Under the pieces are notes generated by a model. It did no database searches. It had not been told where the DNA came from and was given only the letters and a program-made list of their open reading frames with translations. A stretch of 64,000 bases of DNA from Hippasteria phrygiana (lineage: Eukaryota > Echinodermata > Asteroidea > Valvatida > Goniasteridae), in NCBI GenBank assembly GCA_037893225.1, contig JAZGUH010000564.1, forward strand, positions 1,674,001 to 1,738,000, read 5' to 3'. Positions within the stretch are counted from its first letter, which is position 1. Every line of letters begins with the position of its first letter. Shown here piece after piece: positions 33,292 through 43,519 of the stretch. The translations under genes and the position numbers were made by a program.

Positions 33292-35010
33292 ATGAATCGC
33301 GGGGATCTCAAGCGATCTCGCCGCCGGCCTGCCCGGTTTACTGACACTGCCGTTCGGGCAGCTCCGCCCAAGAAAACCAAGCCTCCAGCGATGTCAGCAG
33401 CTCGACGGGGAAAGAATAACGTTAGGCGCCGGCCTTCGGCATCTTTCATCATCTCGGATGGAGCGTCCTCCGTAGATTTGCCCAACCCAAGCATCCATTC
33501 GTCGGTTGCGGGTGGGCCAGCCATGCCAGCGGCTGCACCAAGCCTGTCAGCGGGGGCTACCCATGTTACCGTCTTCTTGCCGGCCACTCCTATCATCTCG
33601 TCCAACCACGGGTATTCTGCGTTGACACCTTCGGTGTCGTCTATCTAATGCCGTCCCCCCTTTCACAATGGCGTGCTACCAGCTCCTGCTCCTTTCATGT
33701 CAGCCGGCATTGGATAATCTGCCGCGATGGCTGCCCCTGCCCCCCACCCCGGGGTTTCGGCCTACATCATCGACTGTGATTTCCTTTGGCGACAGCGGTC
33801 ATGGAATGGCCGCCCCTGTGCCTGTGCTCTCCTCCAACATGTCCAATGGTCATCAGACATGTCAGACTGGGACGGTTGCGACTCTGAGCTCGGCAAACTC
33901 TGTGGTCAGCGCGCCAGCCTCCCAGGTGGCAGGACAAGTCGGGGCTTTTTCTGCAGCTCATCCAGTTGCCCCTGCCGCCATGACACAGCCTCTTGGTCCG
34001 AACACTAATGTTAGTTCTTCCGCATGTTCCGGGTTTAACCTGTCGCCGGGGGCTGAGTGTAACATTAACGTTGGTCATGGGCATTCGCCAAGTGTTAATG
34101 ATAATATCTTGCATTTTTTCCCCCATAATGTAGATATCATTGACCGCCCAGACTTAGCTACATCTGTTGTTTCCCCCTCGGATTTCACGTTCCCCAGGCG
34201 ATCAAAGAAAAATTATGGCAGGGCAGCTTTGTTAATTTTGCTTCCCTTTACAACGATAGGAGCGCAAGTGCGGTTCTGTCCAAATCTTCCGATTCAAACG
34301 GAGCAAATTTCACCTTGGCGGTAGAAGAAGGGCGTTTGGTAGTGAAAAAACCGGGACCACAGCGCAAGAAAATTGAAACATTCGATGCTTGGCAATCGGC
34401 ATTTCATGTTTATATGGCCATTTTCATTGCAAAACACCCTAACCGCTGCGCCGAGTTACTGAAGTATGCGGAAATAGTGCGAACCGCCTCCATGCAATTT
34501 CCGGGTCCGGGTTGGCGGAATTATGACGAGCAGTTCCGCTTAAAGCAAGAAACCATGCCTGCGCGTTCCAGGGGCAACATTGATTATGAATTGTGGCTCA
34601 CGGTCGCGGCAGCAAGCGTTACTTCCCCAGCAGTGCGAGGTACGTTTCTGGCATCGCAATCCCTATTTCGCCCAAAACCACAAAAGCCCGGCCATTGCTA
34701 TGCCTATAATGCTGTCTCCGGCTGTCATTTGCGTGATTGTAAATTCGCACATACATGCAGCAAATGCTACCGTGCTGGACACGGCGCCGCGCATTGCAGA
34801 ATTGCAATTGGGGGGCAGTCACGCTGGGTGAATCCCACCGGTGCCTCGCGCGTGCAGCAGGCACGCCCACCTCCTGCTCGATTGGGGCAGGATGCTGGGC
34901 CTAGGCATTATTCGGCTGCCACAAAACCACCCCCAGTTACAAATAATACTCGAGCCTCGCCTTTTCGTTCTTCCAACCCCAATATTAATACTAAACTTCT
35001 TGCGAAATGA
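33292..35010 (+). pseudogene. gag: DIRS-type retrotransposon gag
   Basis: Gag-like nucleic-acid-binding protein of a tyrosine-recombinase (DIRS) retrotransposon. The basic N-terminus starts at 33292 (MNRGDLKRSRRRPARFTD). The frame shifts near 33650 into a low-complexity Ala/Ser/Pro region and again near 34210. From 34315 it reads KPGPQRKKIETFDAWQSAFH, VYMAIFIAKHPNRCAELLKY and YDEQFRLKQ, a block typical of DIRS Gag. The C-terminus has cysteine/histidine knuckles (GCHLRDCKFAHTCSKCYRAG, then HGAAHC). It ends at a TGA (35008-35010), and the same frame continues directly into reverse transcriptase. Confidence 0.75.
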
Positions 35011-35650
35011 TTAGCTAACTACCACTCAATTCATGACGCTCGGGTATTGAAACAAGGGTTTACAAAGGGGTTTTCTTTGGGTTATACGGCCCCAGATTGC
35101 CACGCGATTCTCACTGCTTGGCCTCTGCGACAACGCATTGTGCGGGACAAGCTTTTATCGGAAACAGATATAGGTAGAATAGCAGGGCCATTTTCTGACC
35201 CTCCATTCCCCAACTTACAATGTTCTCCGATGGGTTTAGTCCCCAAAAGGGAGCCCAAATATACTCCTTTTGACAGGGCTGTGCAATTAGTAGTTAGTGC
35301 TGGGCCTGGCGCTTGGTTGGCTAAGGCCGACATAAAATCAGCTTTTCTTTTACTACCGGTATCCCCCGCTGATTATGAGCTTTTAGGCTTTACATTTGAA
35401 GGCATGTTTTACTTCGATAAGTGCCTTCCCATGGGTTGCAGTATTGCATGTTTGGTATTTAAAAATTCAGCACTTTTCTGGAGTTTCAAGTTCGATCTGT
35501 TAGTCGCTCGTCTTTCCTGACCCATTATCTAGATGATTTTATATTTGTGGGACATTCACAGTCAAGCTGTGCAAAGCTGTTGACCACATTTCAGTTTGTG
35601 TGTGCGTCATTGGGGGTCCCTTTGGCGGTTGAAAAAACACAGAATATGTG
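35011..35650 (+). pseudogene. DIRS-type reverse transcriptase, truncated and internally deleted
   Basis: It starts in the gag frame directly after the TGA: NYHSIHDARVLKQGFTKGF. RT blocks follow: GPFSDPPFPNLQCSPMGLVP, KREP, YTPFDRAVQLVVSAGPGAWL, AKADIKSAFLLLPVSPADYE (first catalytic aspartate) and KCLPMGCSIAC. Between KREP and YTPFDRA about 30 residues found in relatives are missing. After a frame change near 35500 the catalytic HYLDDFIFVGHS appears at about 35523-35560, then LGVPLAVEKTQ. Nothing recognisable as RNase H, methylase or tyrosine recombinase follows, so the element is 3' truncated near 35650. Confidence 0.85.
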
Positions 35651-35911
35651 ATATGTTCATGATGTCGTCTGCTATTTTCCTTTTCGGATTTGTGGGTTAA
35701 TTTTCAAGGGGAAGGAATCATAATTCAGCTTGGTAACATATATTTTGGAATTCGGGGCACATTAATTGGGTATAAAAAGTATGTTACACCTTTCTACTAA
35801 AAATGCCTCTTCATGCAACTTTTTTTGAAATCTCGCCTAGACTAAGGTTCTGGTGATGATGTAACAGGATCTGATGATAGTGCTCAGGTAGTTAATCCTG
35901 GGGTTACTATA

Positions 35912-36257
35912 CAGGGTGTCTCTAAAAAAGTGTACTAATTTTTTTATTCATATCGCTAAGCTACTGAATATTTCAGAAAAAGAAAAATGTCTGTGGAAAG
36001 GGTAGAATGTCCTCTGTCCAATGGTATAAGGTTCATTATATCATTGCCATGGATGACTGAACAAACAAGACAGTTATGAAAGGTACTGAAATCAGCACTG
36101 TGATAAGTTCTTTACTTGAGTGATAAAGCTCAGGCACATACCATTGGACAGAGGACATTCTACCCTTTCCACAGACATTTGCCTTTTTCTGAAATATTCA
36201 GTAGTTTTGCGATAATATGAATTTAAAAATGGGTATACATTTTTTAGAGACACCCTG
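35912..36257. mobile_element. 346-bp mariner-type MITE, TA duplication
   Basis: Left end CAGGGTGTCTCTAAAAAA, right end its reverse complement. TA flanks both sides (35910-35911, 36258-36259). The arms are long, about 120 bases each (CTGTGGAAAGGGTAGAATGT pairs with ACATTCTACCCTTTCCACAG), so the whole element folds into a hairpin. It is non-coding. Confidence 0.92.
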
Positions 36258-36259
36258 TA

Positions 36260-38314
36260 TAAAGGAGTACTCTATGTTACTGTATGCTGTTATTTTGTGA
36301 AGGGTTTACATGTATTTTTGCAAATTTGTTTTTAGTTTTGCCAAAACTCTTCAAAAAAAATAAAAAATTATGGAGAAAAAAGAAAAGAATACTGTGTGTA
36401 GTAGGGCCTACAGAACTTACCAAAAATGAGATTTTCCGTTGTAATTGTAAACACGGGGTATCCTCGAGAAAGGTATAATGACGCACATAAGATTTTCTGC
36501 TGAACTGTTGGACAACTAATGAATATATCGATACCTTTCACATTACATTTCTTTTCAGTAATGTATCACCTTGTATCACAATGATCTTCGAGGTCCAGGC
36601 TCATCTGGTTTGTTCTGCACAAGCCAAGTTAACAATCGCGTCTGTTCAGAGGTCACGGAAGTTGGGAATGAATGATTCACCATGTCAAACGCTAAAAACT
36701 ACGGTGGCCATGACATGCTACCGTTATTATAGTAGCCATTTTGATAATGCCAAAATATGCAATTTCTGTGTAGTTTATAGCATTTTTGAACTCGATAATA
36801 TATTACATGACCTCAAATAAAATAGTTGTAATTTTAAAACATGCCTTTATTATGTAAAACCTGAGACACAACTTTTTTATTTCACAGAAACAAAAATTAT
36901 TTACAATGTAATTGGTTTAAATATAATAAATATAAATGCCAATTTAGATGCCATAAAACAATAAACAATATTCATTTTTACAGAAATATGTTTTCTTGTG
37001 CATTTTGTCGTTGGTCCCATGCTGGAAAATTACACTAATTTCTCTGTCAGTCAAGCGGCCCTCTTACTGGCCACAATGATTGTTTAAATATGGATTTAAT
37101 TTGTTTTTCACGTTATTCTTCTTTTTTGGGAAAAATAAACCAAATAAAAAAAATTAAAAATGTGTAATCGGAGGGCCCACACCAGCTCTGACGGAAGCAA
37201 AATCAAAAGCAGTGGCGTATCCAGCAGTAGTATAGGAGATGCCGATTCAGTAACAACTCCCCCTCTCCCCCTCCCCTCTCCCCCTCCCCTTCCTCCCTCT
37301 CCCCATTCTCTCTCGGTCAAATTTAGCAGCAATTTTTTTTCTAAATTGTGTAGTATACATATCCAGACAAATTTCGAAGACAAATTATTTTTAGAATATA
37401 TATTTTTTCTAAATTGTGTCGTATACCTATCCACTAGTTGCGTAAATTACAGGAGATTTTCGAAAATCTAATTATTCTATAAATTCTCTGCCTTTTCTCT
37501 CCAAAAATGTATTATTTCAATTTTACATAAGCCAAACAAAATTGTATTAAATTGTATATTTTTTGTATTAATACAAAATTTGTCTGCAGTTTTAGCCAAG
37601 CGTAAAATAAAAAAAACAGTCTATCAAAAAGTCAATTCAATCATACCTGAGATTTGTAAACAATTGAGCAGAGGCCATATAACAATACATGCATACCAAT
37701 GGGCCACGAAGAAAAGTGTTTTTCTTAAAATCACTACGCGTGAAATTATGACCTGTCCCACTATACAGACGTTGTTGACTCACCGTTTTTTCCCGTGGGA
37801 ATGGAATGTGCTCATTCACATTCCATTTCTCTCATAGGCGAAATAATATCATCTATATTCCCATTGCAACACAGTTTCAAGCCAGCTATCAAAATCTGCG
37901 TCTCTCACGGATGTACACGATGATTCTGTTGATGGTGGCCTATCTTACAGATTCCTCTTATCGATAAAAGTGTAGTCAGGATCTAAGCGAACAGTCTTTG
38001 AAACCAAAATCTTGGCACTCGTTTGAGACAACTCAAACACACCGTCTTGCGCGCAGATAGAGACGGACTTGGACAACCGATATCCGCTAACATCTACGTT
38101 GAGGAACCTGACAAGACGAGTGTTATGCTTCGTGAGTTGTGTATATGACAGTCCACACACAAGCAACCGAGGGAACTTTATAATTAGAAGTGCAATGTCA
38201 TGTACCGAATGGCGGTTTTAAAGGGCACGGCGAGTTCCTCAAGAAACCACCGCTTGTAGTTGTCAAGTGGGGCAAGTTTTCTAGCTCTCAGGTATAACAG
38301 GTATAATCAAGATT
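36260..38314. other. No supported gene; pyrimidine tract and short direct repeat
   Basis: A C/T tract covers about 37258-37310. Two 30-base direct copies of TTCTAAATTGTG.AGTATAC (37338 and 37412) lie 74 bases apart. A minus-strand 73-codon frame at 37945-38166 has no recognisable motif. The left end of the Polinton-like element may lie in this stretch, but I could not locate a terminal inverted repeat. Confidence 0.35.
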
Positions 38315-38902
38315 TTAAACAAAGTCTTCCTGATCGACAACTTTCACGAGTTCCGTTTTAATTTCAGACTGTGACATGTTAGAAACGTCTGTTTTAAATC
38401 CGCGGATAGACACTTTCCACGTGTAGCCCTGTGAGCGATGCTGTTCTTCGTATTCTCTGGATTGTATCTGTGGGACGATATGCTGCTCAAAGATTGACTT
38501 GTCAGACTGTCGTACTCGCTGCTTTGGCCTCTGTTTTGGCAATGTGTCAAACAAATCAGACAGTTCTCTCAACTTGCGAGTAAAACTGTCTTTCTCTAGA
38601 GAATCGGTAAAGATGACGTCTAATACTTGTACAATTTGATCCGATCTAAAACTCGCAATGTGTTTTTGAGTGTCAGATGTACCTGCTGCCATCATGTTGA
38701 CTGTCACCGTGGAAAACAGTACACTAAACTGTGTGGGTTTGTATATGCCGGCAATCGTGGACCTAGGACAAAAGAATTCGGGCGTAGACAAAGGGGTCCA
38801 CGTTTGACCTAACGTCCACGATTGAAAATCGTGTACAAAACCAATGGGAGGCCTTCCGAAAAAGTTAGAGTATAAACAAAAGAGGAACAATGGGAGGTCC
38901 AC
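38315..38902 (-). CDS. Hypothetical protein at the left side of the Polinton-like element
   Basis: Open frame of 195 codons. A more likely start is the ATG at 38695 (MMAAGTSDTQKHIASFRSD), giving about 126 residues. The protein is charged and helical, with LRELSDLFDTLPKQRPKQR and a C-terminal EIKTELVKVVDQEDFV. No transmembrane segment or known motif is present. It may be the outermost gene of the element or a neighbouring host sequence. Upstream (38745-38910) the word GTCCACGATTG or its complement recurs three times, which could be a regulatory repeat. Confidence 0.4.
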   Translation of the reverse strand: MDLPLFLFCLYSNFFGRPPIGFVHDFQSWTLGQTWTPLSTPEFFCPRSTIAGIYKPTQFSVLFSTVTVNMMAAGTSDTQKHIASFRSDQIVQVLDVIFTDSLEKDSFTRKLRELSDLFDTLPKQRPKQRVRQSDKSIFEQHIVPQIQSREYEEQHRSQGYTWKVSIRGFKTDVSNMSQSEIKTELVKVVDQEDFV

Positions 38903-38943
38903 GATTGCACCCGTTTACGTGACTGTGTGTGTGTGTGGGGGTG

Positions 38944-39160
38944 GTTTTCAAGGACCAAAGTCTCTCGCGAGATCCTGATGATACTATCACCTAGTTTTAT
39001 TGAATGGATTTACTGTCGCCGTGGAGAAAACAAAAAGTACTCTGGTAGAACCACGTCACACGCATGCGTAGTTAAGTCTTTCAAAGGACGAAAGTTTCTC
39101 GCGATATACTGATGATACTATGACCTAGATATATTAAATGGATTGACTGTCGCCGTGGAA
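38944..39160. repeat. Two direct copies of an approximately 82-bp unit
   Basis: Copies at 38944-39025 and 39077-39160 share TTTCAAGGACCAAAG, CTCTCGCGA, CTGATGATACTAT, ACCTAG and ACTGTCGCCGTGGA. A related block (GAGGGCGGTGTATAGRTTTA) recurs at 39214-39233 and 39298-39317. This could be the subterminal region of the Polinton-like element. Confidence 0.7.
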
Positions 39161-39455
39161 ACTCTAAACTTTAGATAAAAGTTTAACTTGGTTTTATGGA
39201 ATGGATTGACAGAGGGCGGTGTATAGGTTTATCGAGAATAAAAGTTTCACAGAGAATAATAGTTTCACAGTTTATTTCATTGGTTTTATATTGATAGAGG
39301 GCGGTGTATAGATTTATACTCTAAACTCTCTAGTGGAGTTGGGGGTTCATTTTTGTTTTTACGTAGATCTACTATACACTATTCCTCATATGGAGCGCTA
39401 GGTTGTATACACTCGTAATTCTGTGGTAAATTATTATCGATATCGTATTGTTTGA

Positions 39456-40193
39456 TTATTGTAAATTGGTAAGTTTTTCTAAAAGAACTATTTTTTGCAC
39501 TTCCATTCTTTCAACAACTCTCATTTCTACCACATTGTCTATTTCTTTTCTATTCCGTTCAGATTCTTCCGTCGCTTTTGTTTGAGTTCTAATAACTTCT
39601 TTCATTCCATTAATCTTTCTTAATTCGTTATTGATCAACGCAAATTCATCGTGGCTGATGTCACCGTGGTCTATAGCTTGAGACACGAGGTCATTTATAG
39701 TATTCAATTTGCTCGAGGCCAACGCCCTAATTTCAACGTGCTTCTTGGCCTTACTCCTAAACTGTTTGCTGAAATATTTTAAGACTAAACTCACACCCAC
39801 ACAACCTATGGCTATTCCTTCTAACGCTACGCCAATGGGTATAGTAACACCGATAATTCCAGCGATGCCAATAGCGCCTAATGCGGCTCCAAAACATTCT
39901 GCGCAAGTCTCTGCATTCGACAGACAAACAACAATTTTATTGTACTTTTTATAAAAATGTTCTCGCTTATCTCTTTCGGTCGTTATCTCTGTTTGTACTT
40001 GCTCGATTTTACTTAACCTAAAGACTCGAGTATTTTCCGTTTCATCGGGTAATTTCGGATATATAGCGGCCATTTTAATAAGACGACGACATTTTATTTT
40101 AATAAAATGTTCTATTTTAAATGTTTTTGCAAGTATACAAAAATCAAAGTCGCGACCCCAACCAATAGAGTCCACACGTGTTCGGCCAACCAA
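39456..40193 (-). CDS. Membrane protein with hydrophobic glycine-rich hairpin (Polinton-like element)
   Basis: Open frame of 245 codons. The likely true start is the ATG at 40073 (MAAIYPKLPDETENTRVFRL), preceded by AAA. The N-terminal part is charged and probably coiled coil (KIEQVQTEITTERDKREHFY). Then comes a long hydrophobic, glycine-rich stretch (FGAALGAIGIAGIIGVTIPI, GVALEGIAIGCVGVSLVL), probably a membrane hairpin, followed by a charged helical tail (KHVEIRALASSKLNTINDLV, then ISHDEFALINNELRKINGMK). I have seen this architecture beside the same integrase and polymerase in other invertebrate elements. The function is unknown. A membrane or virion role is a guess. This is the only gene of the set that appears uninterrupted. 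Confidence 0.6.
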   Translation of the reverse strand: MVGRTRVDSIGWGRDFDFCILAKTFKIEHFIKIKCRRLIKMAAIYPKLPDETENTRVFRLSKIEQVQTEITTERDKREHFYKKYNKIVVCLSNAETCAECFGAALGAIGIAGIIGVTIPIGVALEGIAIGCVGVSLVLKYFSKQFRSKAKKHVEIRALASSKLNTINDLVSQAIDHGDISHDEFALINNELRKINGMKEVIRTQTKATEESERNRKEIDNVVEMRVVERMEVQKIVLLEKLTNLQ

Positions 40194-40890
40194 CCGACAC
40201 CCCTGCTTAATACATTAAACAGCAAACTAAAGATACTCCCCAAAATACCGGGCAAGGCGGCCAATAGTTTGCCTCCAATCTTTTTGAATAAATTGGCCAA
40301 GTTTTTTAAATGACTCTGAATCCACTCCAAGTCTCCGCCGGGTTTAGGCGCTTGAGGAACGGAGTCGTTGACGTTGGAGTCGCTACACCTCTCACACCTG
40401 CTACTATCGAACTCACGATCGTACTTATGGCTAAACTAACGATAGTTACGCCTTATTGTTCTCGAAACAGAGTTCTAATCTTTTCCGCTAACGAGGTATC
40501 GTCTCGAAGTATTTTAGTTATCGTTTCTTTGATTCTAACAATTTGACTTTTGAGTCCGTGCAAATTTTCAAGCACGATAGTTCTTCTAGCGGATCTTAAA
40601 TCTTCGAGATCTTTTAATTTATCGATTAAAAAAACATCATCGGCTGCTTTTGGAAGTTCACTCAACTCGATATTTTCGGGTTGTATCTGATATATTTTTC
40701 GTTGCAATTGCGTCGTACTAGATTTTAACAAACCAAACTCTTCTCGTATAAATAATCTGGGTTTTTACTACAGAAACAACGGCAATTCTTTTTATTAACG
40801 TTTCAATACCTACACATTTTTGGGGGTTGCGTTTATCCGTCAGCAAGACATTGTCGTAGTAAATACCATCTTCTTCTTTACGAAAATGTT
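40112..40890 (-). pseudogene. Coiled-coil plus transmembrane protein, interrupted
   Basis: Minus-strand blocks form one gene. An N-terminal part (40890-40740) is out of frame. A coiled-coil block (40731-40453) reads STTQLQRKIYQIQPENIELS, then KDLEDLRSARRTIVLENLHG and AEKIRTLFREQ. It is followed by an in-frame TAA at 40453, after which the same frame continues with a hydrophobic GVTIVSLAISTIVSSIVAGV. A final block (40330-40112), in another frame, reads SHLKNLANLFKKIGGKLLAA, LPGILGSIFSLLFNVLSRGV and a C-terminal transmembrane helix (LLVGVATLIFVYLQ). It looks like a membrane-associated structural protein. The family recurs with this integrase type, but its role is unknown. Confidence 0.6.
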
Positions 40891-41142
40891 CATATCTTAT
40901 ATTCGTTGGTTTTCATAAAATCATAAAAATCTTCTGCGTAACCGGCATTTTTGTAAATAGAATATCTATCTAACCTATTACCCGCTTCACTAGCAGACTG
41001 TGGTTGGAAGTGGTTGACGTGAAGGTGAAAAACTAGTATCTTCATAAGAGTTGTCCCATTCAAGATCAGCATCATCATCTTGTTCATCTTGCTCTTCTCG
41101 ATCAAAGTCGTCCATTTCGAAATCTTCTCCGCCTTCAGCCAT
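40890..41142 (-). pseudogene. Small acidic protein, frameshifted
   Basis: ATG at 41142 in AAAATGG context. The first 50 codons are strongly acidic (MAEGGEDFEMDDFDREEQDE), ending at a TAG at 40990. The neighbouring frame continues with SASEAGNRLDRYSIYKNAGY and AEDFYDFMKTNEYKI to a TGA at 40890. One frameshift separates the two. The acidic N-terminus is what I would expect of a scaffolding or DNA-mimic-like protein, but that is speculation. An AAACGATT motif lies just upstream (41150-41157, minus sense). Confidence 0.5.
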
Positions 41143-41171
41143 TTTAAATAATCGTTTATTTTTTCTTTTAT

Positions 41172-41353
41172 GAAGACTGCGCAGCTAGGGCACCACCTAC
41201 CGTAGCGGTAATTTTAACTATCTTCTACATCAAATTTTCCTAGATCGGCAGGCTTCATTTAAATACTTTTTTACCCAACATGGTATAACCTACGGTCAAT
41301 AAACTTAACACAGCACTGTGATAAAGAGTATTTGCAACGTTCTTAGTATCCAT
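41172..41353 (-). pseudogene. Very small membrane protein, starts 1 nt after the upstream gene's stop
   Basis: ATG at 41353 (minus), one base after the TAA (41357-41355) of the upstream gene. It encodes MDTKNVANTLYHSAVLSLLT and VGYTMLGKKVFK, ending at a TGA at 41255. Continuation in another frame (KFDVEDIVKITATVGGALAA) to about 41172 suggests a frameshift. The hydrophobic centre suggests one membrane helix. Too short to assign, but its position and spacing argue that it is real. Confidence 0.5.
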
Positions 41354-41354
41354 T

Positions 41355-42034
41355 TTATTTATACGAATAGCTTATTTTTTGATAACGCCTCATACCTTGA
41401 CTGTACAATTGATTCGGTTTACCCTCGATCGTGACATTAACTTTTTCAATCTTGGGGTAAATTTGTTTTTTGTATTGGGTTCCTTGAATAAAAGTAGTAC
41501 ACCCTTGAGACTTTTAATCGATTGGTTAAGATTAACGTTCCAAATCGTATCGGATTTGTCCAAGTCTCTGACTAGATATCTTTGAACTTGATCAAATAGA
41601 AAATGAGTCTTGCCTCGATATCTTTGTCTGATGGCGGAAGCCAACGTTTTATTGGTTACCACGTCAAACTCGAGAGACAACCCCGAAATTTTGTACTTGG
41701 CTTCGGCATCTGTATACTTGACGACGCTTTCGGGATCGTTAAACGTAAACTCGTACGTTAGTCTGTCGTTGAGTGCCGATGGGTGAAACGGTTGATGATC
41801 CCTAAGCGTTTCAAAATCTAGAGGAATGTAATATCTATTTTGGTAAGCATCGGCAATGGCTTTGTCTTTTCCAGAATTCGCATCATCTACCGAATCATCC
41901 GCTCCGATTCGTTTTTTTGTAATGTTGGGAGATTCGATTCCTCGATACGAATGTTCCGAATTTTTAGGTCGCCACATGTCTTTAAAAACGTTGAATATAT
42001 CCGCGTCGTAAAAGTTTACTTCCATAAATCGCAT
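41355..42034 (-). pseudogene. Candidate structural (capsid-like) protein, one frameshift
   Basis: ATG at 42034. After a charged lead the protein reads YYIPLDFETLRDHQPFHPSA, LNDRLTYEFTFNDPESVVKY, KYKISGLSLEFDVVTNKTLA and SLKGVLLLFKEPN. The body is beta-rich, which suggests a jelly-roll-like fold. The frame shifts after FTPRLKK, near 41440, and the neighbouring frame continues with VTIEGKPNQLYSQGM to a TAA at 41355. This family recurs in invertebrate Polinton-like elements with the same integrase. A capsid role is inference from abundance, beta content and position. It is divergently transcribed from the gene at 42085. Confidence 0.6.
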
Positions 42035-42084
42035 TCATTTTATTTAAACGATTAGATTATTTTTATCTTTTTATTAATAAAATC
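42035..42084. promoter_or_regulatory. Divergent promoter region with AAACGATT motif
   Basis: Fifty bases separate the start codons at 42034 (-) and 42085 (+). It is strongly AT-rich and contains TTTAAACGATTAG, with AAACGATT at 42046-42053. The same octamer occurs at 44801-44808 and, inverted, at 41150-41157. Confidence 0.45.
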
Positions 42085-42478
42085 ATGGCAAGTGCATTAA
42101 TTATGATTGGTGGAAGTCTCATAAGCGCTTTAGCGTTTTCTGGGGCAAACGCTTTATTTTCGAGTTTAGGAAAGTCTGATGTTGCGGATAAAGAGCGTGA
42201 ACGGCACGACTTGGCTTTAGAAAGATTAACCCAAGCTAGAAATGAATGGGAGGTTCAAAGAACCAAGTATCTAGATTATCTCAACGAACGACTAAAAAAA
42301 GAAGCCAAGGCTCAAAAAACATTTCGTAACGTCGACGAAGCATTGAGAGAATATCGCGAACCCACATTGTCCGATTTTTAACCACATTGTCCGATTTTTA
42401 CGTACCCAACGGGTGAAATTATATTCATCTTGGGAGGTACCGCTGTTTTGGGTTTTTTAATATATAAATATATATAAA
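42085..42478 (+). pseudogene. Small protein with N- and C-terminal hydrophobic segments, broken by a 20-bp duplication
   Basis: ATG at 42085 in AAAATGG context. It starts with a hydrophobic segment (MIGGSLISALAFSGANALF), then a charged coiled coil (RHDLALERLTQARNEWEVQR, LDYLNERLKKEAKAQKTF). It stops after LSDF at 42379-42381. A tandem duplication of 20 bases (42362-42381 and 42382-42401) creates this stop. Downstream a membrane helix (IIFILGGTAVLGFLIYKYI) remains readable up to a TAA at 42475-42477, directly before the integrase ATG at 42479. The gene precedes the integrase in the same orientation with essentially no gap. The function is unknown. Confidence 0.6.
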
Positions 42479-43517
42479 ATGGAAACAAAAATGCGAAATA
42501 TATTTTACAGTCCTAGAGGATTTTAGAAAGGTGCAGGAGCCACAACAAAAATTTGCGTCGAGAGCCGGCGTATCGGAGTGAGATGCTAGAAACTGGTTAA
42601 GAAAACAAGCCATGTGGCAAATTTATTTACCGAGTCCTAGTTACATTCCTAAACCTACGAGTCTTAATAGATCGGTAGGATTAGCCAATGAAATGCACCA
42701 AGCTGATCTCCTATACCTACCCCACGATATAGTAAATAGAAAAACGTATAGATACGCGTTGACGGTAGTTGATGTGGCTACTCGATATAAAGAGGCTGAA
42801 CCCTTGACCAATAAAACGAACGGTCAAGTCGTCGAAGCTATAAAAAAGATTTACAAAAGGTCTGCATTGTCGTGGCCTAAAATTATCAAAGTAGATCGTG
42901 GTAAAGAGTTTATGTCGGAATTTAGTACGTTGATGAGATCTAAAAATGTAGTCGTGCAAAGAGGCGAGGTAGGTAATCACAGGGCTGAAGGTATCGTAGA
43001 AAGATTTAATCGTACTTTGGCGGAAAGATTATTCGGTCACCAGTACGCTAAAGAAATGTTGGAACCTACCGAGCCTAGCAAGTTGTGGGTAAAACGATTG
43101 CCCGAAGTCATAGAAGCGTTAAACGACGAAGAAACTAGACTGATATCCACGATGAACGGTAAGCCTCTAACTCCCAAACTGGCCATGTCGCAGTTGGAAA
43201 TACGACAACTGAGTTCAGAGGGGCTCAAGACCCCAGAAAAACCTTTGGGTGTAAACGACGAGATCGTCAGGTACCTTTACGCTCCTGGAGAACTCGAAAA
43301 AGACTCTAGAAGACGAGCTACCGATCCCATTTGGAGCGTAGAAATGTATACGATAGAAAAAAGAACAATCAACCCCGGACAACCAGCGTTGTACTATCTA
43401 AAAGACGGCCCCGAGAGATCGTTCGTTAAGCAAGAATTAATGGTCGTTCCGCCAGATACCGAGTTACCCCCCACCCCCCCCCCCCCCCCCCCCATTCATC
43501 TAAATAAAACATCGTAA
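42479..43517 (+). pseudogene. Polinton-type DDE integrase with damaged N-terminus
   Basis: Retroviral-like integrase that would insert the element's DNA. The ATG at 42479 encodes METKMRNIFYSPRGF, followed by a TAG at 42524 where relatives have tryptophan. A frame change and a TGA (just before DARNWLRKQ) follow. From 42612 the frame is open: MWQIYLPSPSYIPKP, then catalytic blocks HQADLLYLPHD (first D), KIIKVDRGKEFMSEF (second D) and EGIVERFNRTLAERLFGHQY (E). About 34 residues separate the second D and the E. A C-terminal SH3/chromo-like part (YAPGELEKDSRRRATDPIWS, then YYLKDGPERSFVKQEL) ends in a polyproline tract made by a C homopolymer at 43467-43493. It is inactivated at its N-terminus. Confidence 0.9.
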
Positions 43518-43519
43518 AC

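Noticed and set aside
33183..33605. 140-codon minus-strand frame
   Set aside because: Antisense shadow of the GC-rich DIRS gag N-terminus. The plus strand has the family features.
38315..39420. Terminal inverted repeat of the Polinton-like element pairing with 48750-50140
   Set aside because: I compared the direct-repeat zone and GAGGGCGGTGTATAG blocks with the right flank and found no inverted match by eye. An alignment would be needed.
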